Position numbers and translations under genes: made by a program. The notes under the pieces were generated by a model. The model saw only the letters and a program-made list of their open reading frames with translations, did no database searches and was not told where the DNA came from. Shown here one piece after another: positions 24,807-32,941 of a DNA stretch of 43,736 nucleotides. Source of the DNA: Tsuneonella suprasediminis (GTDB lineage Bacteria; Pseudomonadota; Alphaproteobacteria; Sphingomonadales; Sphingomonadaceae); assembly GCF_003605755.1 (NCBI RefSeq), contig NZ_RAHJ01000001.1, positions 1 through 43,736 of the forward strand, given 5' to 3'. Every line of letters begins with the position of its first letter. Position 1 is the first letter of the stretch.

Positions 24807-25283
24807 TCAGCCAATCCGATAATATTCGGCCACTCGGTCCAGCGCGATTTTCAGCACCAGTTTGCCGCTGCGCACGGGCCATTGCAGCGCCTTTTCTGCC
24901 GCCTGCACGGTTTCCCCGGCGCAAACCACTCGCCACAACACGTCCGCCAGATCGCTGCCAGCATGTGCCAACGCGCCATCGAAGCGTTGCTTTGCCGCCA
25001 GTTGTCGTTCGACCGGTGTCAGTTCGCTGCCGCCGCCGCTCTGTTTGATCCGCACCGGATCCCAGCGCATGGTTACGCGCGGGGCCAGTTGCGCGCGTTC
25101 GTAATCGGCGCGCAACCGTTCGCCGGCATCGAACAGGCGATCGTTCAGATATCCGTGGGTATAGAGCCAGCCAAGCGGGCTTTCCGCAAGGTTCATCGTC
25201 ACAGTACGCCGCTTGCCCTTCACTCCGGGTCTGCGAGCGGGGCCCGCACTGGTCAGTTCACGTTCTGCGAGTTCGCGGCGCAT
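24807..25283 (-). CDS. DUF6456-like protein of Sphingomonadales
   Basis: The 158-residue protein resembles the DUF6456 domain as I remember it: MNLAESPLGWLYTHG, a central basic helix (ERLRADYERAQLAP), then LTPVERQLAAKQRFDGALA and a final WPVRSGKLVLKIALDRVAEYY segment. The last part looks like a helix-turn-helix. Its role is unknown, but it is probably a DNA-binding regulator. ATG 25283 (MRRELAE) is chosen because AAGGAGAATGTC stands before it; an upstream ATG at 25301 lacks that. It is divergent from the XRE regulator, and the two starts are 86 bases apart, so they share a control region. Confidence 0.75.
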   Translation of the reverse strand: MRRELAERELTSAGPARRPGVKGKRRTVTMNLAESPLGWLYTHGYLNDRLFDAGERLRADYERAQLAPRVTMRWDPVRIKQSGGGSELTPVERQLAAKQRFDGALAHAGSDLADVLWRVVCAGETVQAAEKALQWPVRSGKLVLKIALDRVAEYYRIG

Positions 25284-25369
25284 GACATTCTCCTTTTGCA
25301 CTGGGTGAGCCCCTTGCCAAAACGGATTGCTTGTAGGAAAGAGTGAACCGATTTGGTTAGGAGTGCGCA

Positions 25370-25942
25370 GTGATCAATCGTATCCGTACTATCCGCAGGC
25401 AGAAGGGTATGACTCTGGCCGACCTGGCAGAGGCGTGCGTGCCGCCCACCACTCCGCAAACCGTGGGGCGGCTCGAAACCGGCACCCGCAACCTGTCGCT
25501 CAAATGGATGGACCGGATCGCGGCTGCACTGGGTGTGGATCCCGAAACGCTTGTCCGTTCGGAAGCCAATGCCCGCCCGCAAGTCGTGGCCACGTTGGGT
25601 CGCGATGGAACCGAGGCTCTAGCTGCCCCACGCGACGCGCTGATGCCCACTGAGATCGGCGGGGATGCCATCCGCGTGGTGCTGACCATTGAAACAAGCG
25701 CGGGTGAATATCGCGCAGGCGACCAGCTCTGGCTGCGCCAGATACCCGTCGACGAAACCGCGCAGGCGATCAACCGCGACGTGCTTGTCCCGCGCAAAGG
25801 CGGACGATTCGCATTCGGCCGACTGATCGACCGGCGCGGATCGCTGGTGGGAATCCTGCCGGTCGGCATAGGGCAGAAGCAGATCGTCGTGGACGATCCC
25901 GCATGGATTGCTGTGGCGGAAATGCTGGTGCGCCCGTTGTGA
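25370..25942 (+). CDS. XRE-family transcriptional regulator with C-terminal sensory domain
   Basis: A 190-residue regulator. Residues 1-65 are a Cro/CI helix-turn-helix (MTLADLAEAC, TPQTVGRLETGTRN, LSLKWMDRIAAALGV). The C-terminal 100 residues form a beta-rich domain reminiscent of the S24/LexA-like fold (AGEYRAGDQLWLRQIP, GRFAFGRLIDRRGSLVGIL) but lack an obvious Ser-Lys catalytic pair. It overlaps the start of the glycosyltransferase gene by four bases (GTGA, 25939-25942), so the two are one transcript. It is a possible regulator of the neighbouring DUF6456-like gene through the shared spacer, where an imperfect dyad CCAAAACGGAT (25317) / ACCGATTTGG (25347) is seen. Confidence 0.9.
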   Translation: MINRIRTIRRQKGMTLADLAEACVPPTTPQTVGRLETGTRNLSLKWMDRIAAALGVDPETLVRSEANARPQVVATLGRDGTEALAAPRDALMPTEIGGDAIRVVLTIETSAGEYRAGDQLWLRQIPVDETAQAINRDVLVPRKGGRFAFGRLIDRRGSLVGILPVGIGQKQIVVDDPAWIAVAEMLVRPL

Positions 25943-27141
25943 CCACGCCTCCGCCCCGTCGCGTGCTGTCGCTTTCCACGCTCTACCCCAATGCCGCCAA
26001 TCGCCGTTTCGGCACGTTCGTCGCGCGCAGTCTGGAGGCGCTTGCCCGTCACCCTGAGTGGAGCGTGACCGTCATCAATCCCATCGGTGTACCGCCGATT
26101 GCCTTTGGTCGATACAAAGCCTTGCAGGCGGCGGCGGTCGATGCAGTGGAGAATGGCGTTGCGGTGCATCGCCCTACCTTCCCGCTGATCCCTCGACTGG
26201 GCGGACCGATCAACCCCCGCCTGATCGCCCGCGCGGCTCTGCCATTGGCGCGACGGCTTCATGCGGAGACTCCGTTCGATCTGGTCGATGCCCAGTTTTT
26301 CTATCCCGATGGTCCCGCCGCAGCGCGGATCGCCTCTGCGCTTGACCTGCCGCTGTCGATCAAGGCGCGCGGCGCGGACATCCATCACTGGGGCGCACGG
26401 TCCTCTGCCCGATGGCAAATGTTGGTGGCCGGGCGGCAAGCGGCGGGAATGCTGGCAGTATGCGGCCCGTTGGCAGACGATATGGCCGCCATTGGCCTGC
26501 CGCGTGACAAGATTACCCTGCACTACACCGGACTGGATCGGGATCGGTTTCGTCCTTTGCAACACACAGGGATGCGCGCGCAGGTGGCGCAGGAGCTTGG
26601 CAGCGCTATCCCGGCCAAAGCACCATTGCTCGTGTCCGTCGGCGCACTGATCCCGCGTAAGGGGCAGGCGCTGACGATAGAGGCACTGTCTGAATTGCCA
26701 GACGATACAGTGCTGTTGCTCATCGGCAAAGGGGAGGATGAGGCTGCGTTGCGCTCGCTCGCTGCCGAACGCGGTGTGACGGAACGGGTCCATTTCGTGG
26801 GCTTGCTCGACCACGATCTGCTGCCGCTAGTGCTATCCGCCGCCGATGCGATGGTGCTGCCTTCCGCCAGCGAAGGGCTGGCGAACGCATGGGTGGAGGC
26901 GCTGGCCTGCGGAACACCGCTGGTCATCACCGATACAGGCGGCGCGCGCGAAGTCGTTACCGGACCGGATGCGGGTGTTATCGTCGAACGAACCCCTGCC
27001 GCAATCGCCAGCGGAGTAAAGGCCCTGCTCGCTGCCCCGTCCCCACGATCCGCAACCGCCGCGATGGCAGACCGCTTCAGCTGGGAAACGAACGGCGCAG
27101 CGCTGGGCGAATACTATGAGCGACTGATCGGCGCGCGCTGA
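25939..27141 (+). CDS. Family 4 glycosyltransferase
   Basis: A 400-residue GT-B enzyme that would transfer a sugar from a nucleotide donor, probably to a polysaccharide or lipid acceptor. The N-terminal acceptor domain starts RVLSLSTLYPNAANRRFGTF. The C-terminal donor domain has the family's E-x7-E motif inside the segment PSASEGLANAWVEALACG, followed by GTPLVITDTGGAREVV. The GTG at 25939 overlaps the XRE stop as GTGA; an ATG at 25903 in the same frame would overlap it by 40 bases and adds no conserved residues. A hairpin at 27141-27169 follows the stop. Confidence 0.9.
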   Translation: MTTPPPRRVLSLSTLYPNAANRRFGTFVARSLEALARHPEWSVTVINPIGVPPIAFGRYKALQAAAVDAVENGVAVHRPTFPLIPRLGGPINPRLIARAALPLARRLHAETPFDLVDAQFFYPDGPAAARIASALDLPLSIKARGADIHHWGARSSARWQMLVAGRQAAGMLAVCGPLADDMAAIGLPRDKITLHYTGLDRDRFRPLQHTGMRAQVAQELGSAIPAKAPLLVSVGALIPRKGQALTIEALSELPDDTVLLLIGKGEDEAALRSLAAERGVTERVHFVGLLDHDLLPLVLSAADAMVLPSASEGLANAWVEALACGTPLVITDTGGAREVVTGPDAGVIVERTPAAIASGVKALLAAPSPRSATAAMADRFSWETNGAALGEYYERLIGAR

Positions 27142-27169
27142 CCTGCCGTCAGGGCAAATGGCGGCAGGT
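27141..27169 (+). terminator. Hairpin at the end of the glycosyltransferase gene
   Basis: ACCTGCCG (27141-27148) pairs with CGGCAGGT (27162-27169) across a 13-base loop, beginning at the last base of the stop codon. There is no T tract, so this is a probable but not certain terminator. Confidence 0.5.
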
Positions 27170-27273
27170 CCCGATAATCCGGGGCCGAGGTTCACTGCAT
27201 CACCCGTGACCGCGGAATTGGATGCGGGATAACCAGGGCGATGTGTCGATACACCCGGCCACATCCCTCCCCT

Positions 27274-27311
27274 CGTCATTGCGAGGAGCGAAACGACGTG
27301 GCAATCCACGG
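27274..27311. repeat. Interspersed repeat of the CGTCATTGCGAG...GGCAATCCA type
   Basis: This 38-base segment (CGTCATTGCGAG, then a variable middle, then GTGGCAATCCACGG) matches in both halves a palindromic intergenic repeat I recall being common in alphaproteobacteria. TTGC and GCAA in the two halves form the stem. It lies with the next palindrome in the only gene-free stretch of this neighbourhood (27142-27444). Confidence 0.5.
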
Positions 27312-27397
27312 ACCGCGCTTTGTCTTCATCACAACCGCAGTAACGGGCGGGAGCGCCGCGCCATCGGTTGCCTCACTACCTTAAAAAGCCGGCGCCA

Positions 27398-27420
27398 CCC
27401 CGGACGGATCAAGTCCGGGG
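27398..27420. repeat. CCCCGGAC...GTCCGGGG palindromic intergenic element
   Basis: CCCCGGAC (27398-27405) and GTCCGGGG (27413-27420) are perfect complements with the loop GGATCAA. I recall similar palindromes repeated in sphingomonad genomes, here in the 3' region of the leftward secDF operon. It ends 24 bases beyond the secF stop, so it could act as the operon's 3' stabilising hairpin. Confidence 0.6.
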
Positions 27421-27444
27421 CAGCGCATTTTGGCTTAGACTACC

Positions 27445-28428
27445 TTAAGGCATACTCGCTTCGCGAGCGAGCCGGTCCTGCTTGTCTGCGGCGGTCTCGG
27501 TTGGCACGAAGCTGTCCGATTTCACACCCAGCCAGATCAGGATCGGCGCTGCCATGTAGATCGAACTATACGTACCGATGAAGATACCCAGCGTAATCGC
27601 AGCGGCAAGTCCGAACAGGCTGGCCGGGCCAAAGATCAGCAACGGGATCAGCGCGATCAACAGCGTTAGCGATGTCATCACTGTACGCGCAAGCGTTTCG
27701 TTGACCGAAAGATCGAGCAGTTCAGGCAGCGGCATCTTGCGATACTTCTTCAGATTTTCGCGGATGCGGTCGTACACCACGATCGTATCGTTAAGCGAAT
27801 ACCCGATGATCGTCAGAATCGCCGCCACAATATTGAGATCGAACTCCATATGCGTGATCGCGAAGAAGCCCAGAGTCAGCGACACGTCGTGGAACAGCGC
27901 GAACAGCGCACCTACCCCGAATTGCCATTCGAACCGAATCCATATGTAGACCGAAATCGCCAGCATTGCGAAGCTGAGTGCCATCAGCCCCTTGCTGAAT
28001 AGCTCGCTGGAGACTTTTCCCGATACCGAATCGATACCATCGATGCGGATATTAGGATGAGCCGCCTTCAGCGTTGCGACGATTTTCGCTGTCATCGTAT
28101 TGGCGAGATCGGGCTTCTCATCCGCGCCTTCGGGCAGTTTTACCCGGATCGCCGCTTCGTTCGAGCCACCGTATCCCTGAATGATCGGATCGCCATAGCC
28201 GAGCGCGGAAATCTCGCTCCGCATCTTGGCAACCGGCACAGCCTGTTCGCCAACGAATGTGACGCGGATCATCTGGCCGCCGACGAAATCGACGCCCAGA
28301 TTAAGCCCGTTGGTCAGCACGAGGCCCCAACTTGCCAGGATCAGCAAGACGCTGACGACGTAAAACGGCAAGCGCCAGCGCAGGAAATGAATGTTCGTGT
28401 TATCGGGGACGAGCTTGAGAAGTTTCAT
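27445..28428 (-). CDS. secF: Protein translocase subunit SecF
   Basis: A 327-residue inner-membrane protein with six transmembrane segments. It forms the proton-driven SecDF accessory complex that helps pull exported proteins across the membrane. Family marks are the first segment with GLNLGVDFVGG, the periplasmic domain containing GYGGSNEAAIRVKLP, SYSLNDTIVVYDRIRENL in the cytoplasmic loop, and MTSLTLLIALIPLLIFGP near the end. It follows secD by 16 bases and is the last gene of yajC-secD-secF. The Asp/Arg pair in DTIVVYDRIRE is intact. Confidence 0.97.
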   Translation of the reverse strand: MKLLKLVPDNTNIHFLRWRLPFYVVSVLLILASWGLVLTNGLNLGVDFVGGQMIRVTFVGEQAVPVAKMRSEISALGYGDPIIQGYGGSNEAAIRVKLPEGADEKPDLANTMTAKIVATLKAAHPNIRIDGIDSVSGKVSSELFSKGLMALSFAMLAISVYIWIRFEWQFGVGALFALFHDVSLTLGFFAITHMEFDLNIVAAILTIIGYSLNDTIVVYDRIRENLKKYRKMPLPELLDLSVNETLARTVMTSLTLLIALIPLLIFGPASLFGLAAAITLGIFIGTYSSIYMAAPILIWLGVKSDSFVPTETAADKQDRLAREASMP

Positions 28429-28444
28429 GGCGTTCGCTCCCCTA

Positions 28445-30031
28445 TCAAATGTGAATGTCGCTGGGGCGGGTACGGCGCAACCAGCCGGCGGCCCACATGC
28501 GGGTAATGGTGACAGCGGTGAACATCGTGGTGATTACACCGATAACGAGGACGACCGCAAAACCTTTCACCGGCCCTTGTCCAAACAGGAACAGCAGGGT
28601 CGCGGCAATCACGTTGGTGATATTGGCGTCGTAAATAGCGCGGCTCGCTTCCTTGTATCCGGTTTCGACCGCCTGCATCACACGCCGACCACGTCTGCGC
28701 TCTTCACGAATACGCTCGTTAATCAGCACGTTGGCGTCGACCGCAGCGCCGATGGTCAACACAAAGCCAGCCAGGCCTGGCAATGTCAGCGTGGCGTTCA
28801 TCACTGCCATGATCCCCAGGATCATCAACACGTTCAGTACCAGCGCGCAATTGGCATAGAAACCGAAGCGGCCATACGTCACGAGCATAAACAGCAGGAC
28901 CAGTCCGGTGCCGACGCCCATCGCAATAAGCCCGCGTTCGATCGAATCCTTGCCCAGTTCCGGGTTGACGGTACGCTGTTCGATCACTTTCAGATCGACC
29001 GGCAGCGCGCCTGAACGCAGTGCAATCGCCAGTTGGTTGGCCGATTCAACAGTAAACCCACCGGAAATCGAAGCTGTGCCACCGCGGATCGGTTCATTGA
29101 TGTTGGGTGCCGACAGCACCTTCCCATCGAGAATGATAGCGAACGGTTTGTTGACGTTCTGCGTCGTCAGGCGGGCAAACTTGTCCGCGCCTTGCTGATC
29201 GAACGTAATGTTGACCACTGGCTGATTGGTCTGCTGTTCGAAACCCTGCTGCGCGTTAACGAGGTTGTCGCCCTTGATCCCGCCGAGACGGCGTACGGCA
29301 ATTTTCTGCCCGCCTTCAGCATAAGGCAGTATCTCGCTACCCGCAGGGGCGCGACCTGCCTGCACATCAGCGGGCAGCGCATCCAGATCGACCAGCTTGA
29401 ATTCCAGCTTGGCGGTCTTGCCGATCAGCTCTTTCAGTGCTTCGGGGTTCTGCTGACCCGGCGCCTGCACCACGATGCGGTCGACATCCTGACGGATAAT
29501 CGTCGGCTCCAGAGTACCGATGGCGTTGATGCGACGGTCGATCACATCCTTCGCGCTGTCCATCGCCTGATCGAGCGCGGTGTCGAGCCCTTCCTTGGTG
29601 GGCGTCAGAACGATGCGGGTTTCGTCGACAACCGACAGCGTCCATTCGCGAGTCATGCCAGTGCCGTTGATCATTGGCATCAGCAGTTCGCGGGCGCGAT
29701 CGACGTCGCTCGCGTTCTCCACCATGAAGCTCAGCTTGTCGCCAGCGGTCGAAACATCGCCAATGCGAATCGCCGGGCTCGCCTTCCGCATTTCGGTGCG
29801 GACGGTTTCTTCCATCGATTCCAGTTTTTGCTGAGTGATCTGCCGCGGATCGGCTTCCAGCAGAATCTGGCTACCCCCGGCCAGATCGAGCCCAAGGTTC
29901 ACCTTCGGGTCGGGCAAGCTGGCGGGCCATTGCTGGCCGGCGAGCGACACCACAGTGGGAAGCGATACAATGGCGACGGCCAGTACCAGCCCCCAGAGCC
30001 AGATCTTTTTCCAGCGCGGAAAATCGAGCAT
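28445..30031 (-). CDS. secD: Protein translocase subunit SecD
   Basis: A 528-residue membrane protein of the SecDF complex. The first transmembrane helix is followed by the conserved GLDLAGGSQILLEAD start of the periplasmic region. The P1-head domain spans about residues 60-290, and the C-terminal six-helix domain begins near GLIAMGVGTGLVLLFMLVTY. The highly conserved GAAVDANVLINERIREE motif with its proton-path Asp is present, as is GFAVVLVIGVITTMFTA at the end. It lies 18 bases downstream of yajC. All in frame and of normal length. Confidence 0.97.
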   Translation of the reverse strand: MLDFPRWKKIWLWGLVLAVAIVSLPTVVSLAGQQWPASLPDPKVNLGLDLAGGSQILLEADPRQITQQKLESMEETVRTEMRKASPAIRIGDVSTAGDKLSFMVENASDVDRARELLMPMINGTGMTREWTLSVVDETRIVLTPTKEGLDTALDQAMDSAKDVIDRRINAIGTLEPTIIRQDVDRIVVQAPGQQNPEALKELIGKTAKLEFKLVDLDALPADVQAGRAPAGSEILPYAEGGQKIAVRRLGGIKGDNLVNAQQGFEQQTNQPVVNITFDQQGADKFARLTTQNVNKPFAIILDGKVLSAPNINEPIRGGTASISGGFTVESANQLAIALRSGALPVDLKVIEQRTVNPELGKDSIERGLIAMGVGTGLVLLFMLVTYGRFGFYANCALVLNVLMILGIMAVMNATLTLPGLAGFVLTIGAAVDANVLINERIREERRRGRRVMQAVETGYKEASRAIYDANITNVIAATLLFLFGQGPVKGFAVVLVIGVITTMFTAVTITRMWAAGWLRRTRPSDIHI

Positions 30032-30049
30032 ATGCAGGAATGCCTTCGC

Positions 30050-30370
30050 TTAGTCGTTCGCCGCCGAGCCACCCGGCGGAACGATATCGCCGATGGTGCT
30101 CTTCACCGCTTTCACCTTCACACCCTGCGCGATTTCGATATCGGCATAGTGTTCGTCCACCCGCACGACTTTACCGACCAGACCACCGGCTGTGACAACC
30201 TGATCGCCTTTCTTGATACCGGCGATTTTTTCGCGGTGTTCCTTCTGCTGGCGCATCTGCGGGCGGATCAGCAGGAACCAGAAAATCGCGATCATGCCGA
30301 CAATCGGCAGCCAGCTCATCCAGACAGGCGGCGAACCGGCTGCAGAGGCGGCGGCAAGTAAATGAAGCAT
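30050..30370 (-). CDS. yajC: Preprotein translocase subunit YajC
   Basis: A 106-residue single-span inner-membrane protein that associates with SecDF. It shows the family motif MIAIFWFLLIRPQMRQQKEH directly after the helix, then the small cytoplasmic beta domain (GDQVVTAGGLVGKVVRVDE). It is the first gene of the operon. The 218 bases upstream to tRNA-Pro contain no gene, and would hold the operon promoter. Confidence 0.95.
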   Translation of the reverse strand: MLHLLAAASAAGSPPVWMSWLPIVGMIAIFWFLLIRPQMRQQKEHREKIAGIKKGDQVVTAGGLVGKVVRVDEHYADIEIAQGVKVKAVKSTIGDIVPPGGSAAND

Positions 30371-30588
30371 CGTGTTTTGGGCCTGTCGTAATTACGGTGG
30401 CGAGAGATATAGGTCCGGCACGGCGCCCCGCAAGCAGAACACCTTACCATTGCGCCGCGCGCCTAGCAGCATTGCCAGACAAGGGCAATCGACACCACCC
30501 CGATGCGCGCCGCCATTCAGCAAACAAATGATGCGAAGCCACCTTGCCACAACCGATACGCCCCCCTATAGGCGCGCCTCCACTGGTA

Positions 30589-30665
30589 CGGGACGTAGCG
30601 CAGCCTGGTAGCGCACCATACTGGGGGTGTGGGGGTCGCTGGTTCGAATCCAGTCGTCCCGACCA
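30589..30665 (+). tRNA. tRNA-Pro (GGG)
   Basis: The acceptor CGGGACG pairs with CGTCCCG, followed by discriminator A and an encoded CCA (30663-30665). The anticodon stem CCATA/TGTGG holds the loop CTGGGGG with anticodon GGG (30623-30625), and the T-loop is GGTTCGAATCC. The 77-base length is standard. It marks the left border of the accessory island that follows; its 3' end is a plausible attachment site, but I found no second copy of that end within the window. Confidence 0.97.
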
Positions 30666-30677
30666 GTGGTTTCAGAT

Positions 30678-30715
30678 ACTTAGCAGCCCTCGATATTGTC
30701 TCGAACTTGCTAAGT
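30678..30715. repeat. Inverted repeat just downstream of tRNA-Pro
   Basis: ACTTAGCA (30678-30685) is repeated inverted as TGCTAAGT (30708-30715), with a 22-base spacer that contains two TCGA tetramers. It begins 13 bases after tRNA-Pro and lies between that gene and the HUH-type protein. It could be a cruciform/nick-site type structure for the element's replication, or simply a transcription hairpin. The rest of 30666-30852 shows only a 10-bp palindrome, CACGCGCGTG, near 30730. Confidence 0.4.
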
Positions 30716-30852
30716 AATCACTGAGTAAGCACGCGCGTGACGGCGCTGATTGGCACTATGGTCTCAAGTTCGCATTCTCGGTTTGTGGACACGTGATGGC
30801 CATTCCCCTCGACCAGAAGACCCAGCGACTTCAGACTCCCTTAAAACTGGCG

Positions 30853-31833
30853 CTACGCAACGAAAAACTCCGCGTAATATTTCTGCCTTGTTTTCTTAAT
30901 CCGCCTCCGAAATGCCGTGAGGTTGAAAATTCTCATCGCCGGGCGGCGGTACCTCCGAATCTTCTTGTTCCAATGCCGAATGCGGGTTTCGCAGCGGCGC
31001 TTCATTACCGCCCCGTCACCTACCCCTACTATGGGGTCGAACAACCCTAGGTGCGTCCGCAATTCGTAAATTCGCAGTGCGAATTCCGGCCGGTAGCCCT
31101 CTTCGCGAGAGACCGGCGCCAGCTTGTACTCGCACCAATCGTTCGGATGCTTCTTCGAAAGGGGCTTGCGCCGCTTCGCCTTGTGAGGGCACTTCATAAT
31201 GTACGCCGCCCAGAATGCAGGGTTGCCGCGCTCCTTGGTTATCCTCGTAGCCGAGATGGGTCGCGCACCAAACGCTGACGACCAAGTTCGAGACGGGAGC
31301 GCATTAATTATACCCCCTTCTGTGTTGGTCAGCCCGCAAGGCATACGACGTGTGTCGAACCAAATTAGGGCATGGACGTGGATCAATAGCGTGCGCCCGC
31401 GAGCCTGTTGAGGCCAGTTGGTCAACACTTGGCATTCGATTACTGCCAACCCTTCCACACCCAGCTTTTTCTTGAACGAATTGTGCACCTTCTTTTTCAA
31501 TGCACTGAGGGGGACGTAAGACTCTCGATCGTACAGTAGCCCTTCGTCGGCCAACATGGTCACGTGGTAGAATTCCAGAGAGGGGTTGGCGAGGTAAAGC
31601 TTGTCGACCTCGTCCACGAAATACCGACCCAACTCGAGCCAAGCTGTGAGATCAGACGCCAAGAGCGGTTCGGAAATAGGTCTATTTCCGCTCAATGCAT
31701 CCAGATAAAGTCTCGCGCGCTTGCCCTGACCACGCGCGCGAACAGCCTTCCTGAGCATTCTACGAAATTCCGAATGGGAGTTTTCGAGATATTGATCCGC
31801 ATCCTGACGTGTCTTCGGTTTAGCCTTGGCCAT
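30853..31833 (-). CDS. Probable HUH-superfamily endonuclease (Rep/relaxase-like)
   Basis: The 326-residue protein is not in any family I can name, but it has the three landmarks of an HUH nickase in the right order and spacing. Motif 1 is EFYHVTMLADEG (near residue 90) and motif 2 is the His-hydrophobic-His HVH at residues 152-154 inside IHVHALIWFD. A Tyr-x-x-Lys at 211-214 (AAYIMK) would be the nucleophile, about 57 residues after the histidines. Such proteins nick one DNA strand to start rolling-circle replication or transfer. A long basic C-terminus (KKIRRYRRP, FRRRIKKTRQKYY) suits DNA binding. ATG 31833 is used because GGGGAG lies upstream; ATG 31881 lacks a ribosome site. It is close to tRNA-Pro and next to a nuclease remnant. 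Alternative: an unrelated DNA/RNA-binding protein. Confidence 0.6.
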   Translation of the reverse strand: MAKAKPKTRQDADQYLENSHSEFRRMLRKAVRARGQGKRARLYLDALSGNRPISEPLLASDLTAWLELGRYFVDEVDKLYLANPSLEFYHVTMLADEGLLYDRESYVPLSALKKKVHNSFKKKLGVEGLAVIECQVLTNWPQQARGRTLLIHVHALIWFDTRRMPCGLTNTEGGIINALPSRTWSSAFGARPISATRITKERGNPAFWAAYIMKCPHKAKRRKPLSKKHPNDWCEYKLAPVSREEGYRPEFALRIYELRTHLGLFDPIVGVGDGAVMKRRCETRIRHWNKKIRRYRRPAMRIFNLTAFRRRIKKTRQKYYAEFFVA

Positions 31834-31878
31834 AGGTCTTACTCCCCATGAACACACTGCTCTCAGTTGTATGTGTAG

Positions 31879-32202
31879 CAACCCTGCGGAAGTGCTTCAG
31901 CTTGGAGAAGAACCGCTCGATTAAACTACATCCATCCGGAATCTCACACCGTGTGCAATTACTACCCCGATTTTCTTATTCTCCGCGAAGATGGCTCTAC
32001 GCATCTTGTTGAGGTGAAGTCGGCATGGAAGTCGGGCGATCCCGTTGTAATCGCAAAAAAGGAAGCGGCGGAACATCTAGCTCACGATAACAGGTTCCAT
32101 TATTCGCTCGTCACGAGGGACGATTTCGACGGTTTCCTCGCGGAAGGTACCGGATGGCAGCACTATTGCCGGCCAAAATCTCAGAACACGCTCACAATGT
32201 GA
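31879..32202 (+). pseudogene. Remnant of a PD-(D/E)XK nuclease-type protein
   Basis: An open frame of about 107 codons after an in-frame stop at 31876-31878. It contains YYPDFLIL then STHLVEVKSAW, i.e. the P-D-(x)n-E-x-K core of PD-(D/E)XK nucleases, followed by helix and strand segments (AEHLAHDNRFHYSLVTRDDF). This arrangement resembles TnsA-like or other Holliday-type transposon and restriction nucleases. No good start exists: only a GTG at 31951 inside the domain. The family is normally longer at the N-terminus, so this looks like a 5'-truncated relic, oppositely oriented to the HUH gene. A very small intact protein cannot be ruled out. Confidence 0.45.
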
Positions 32203-32308
32203 ACAACACGGTGCTGGGCAGGGTGTCGCTGCCGTTTATAAGAAGCGATGAGCCCTGTTACCTGCTTTGCGGCATATTTGAGCCAATTCAAACAGACTGA
32301 ATGCCATG

Positions 32309-32941
32309 TCAGTAGCATTTCTCCCTACTTCGCTTTGGGGCTAATGCAGGACTGCGGGGTATTCTCGACACATTGCAAAACGGGGTGCTCTTATTAGCAG
32401 CCACCGGTAAACCCACGTCACGTTCGCCCAGCCACTTCCGTAATGTGCACCACTCATCGCTGCCGATTTGCCGCAATGGCTCATTGCGCCGCCCATTCAT
32501 CGACACGCGCAAATCGAAAACCTCCGGAAGATTGGGTTGCGTGTCTCCAAAATACCAAGCAGCGCCAAATACGAGCACGTTACGGCCCGACAAATCTGTG
32601 GCGACATTACTTTCGTCGTGTGTCGCATTTGGCTCTTGGTGCCACAGGCCGCCGTCGAGCCGGTAAATGTTGTCGGGCACGGGTGACCGATCTGGGCGCT
32701 TCCCACGAAACCGTCTATCGGCCCAATATTGTTCTAGCGGCAGCACTTCGGAAACCACACCAGCCCACCTAAGCGAGTGCGGGTTCTTTGACAGCCGTTT
32801 ACCGTTGAACGCCAATACCAAATCACCCACTCGCGCGTTGCGGCGGATCCGCGGCTTGCAAACTGTTAATGTGACAGCCGGTGCCTCAAAATTAGGTGCC
32901 GAGCCTCGGTCGGTGGTGATGACATAGCTCCAAACTCTCAT
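32309..32941 (-). CDS. Nucleotide modification associated domain 2 (Nmad2-like) protein
   Basis: The 210-residue product matches Nmad2 as I recall it. The start is MRVWSYVITTDRGSAPN, followed by TVCKPRIRRNARVGDLVLAF and SEVLPLEQYWADRRFRGKRPD. Then come DNIYRL with LWHQ, and the GRNVLVFGAAWYFGD end. The family is found in phages and bacteria and is proposed to take part in DNA base hypermodification; no activity has been shown to my knowledge. The final 25 residues (SRIPRSPALAPKRSREKCY region) look like an unconserved tail. Its ATG overlaps the stop of the upstream gene as ATGA (32938-32941), so it depends on that gene's translation. Confidence 0.8.
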   Translation of the reverse strand: MRVWSYVITTDRGSAPNFEAPAVTLTVCKPRIRRNARVGDLVLAFNGKRLSKNPHSLRWAGVVSEVLPLEQYWADRRFRGKRPDRSPVPDNIYRLDGGLWHQEPNATHDESNVATDLSGRNVLVFGAAWYFGDTQPNLPEVFDLRVSMNGRRNEPLRQIGSDEWCTLRKWLGERDVGLPVAANKSTPFCNVSRIPRSPALAPKRSREKCY

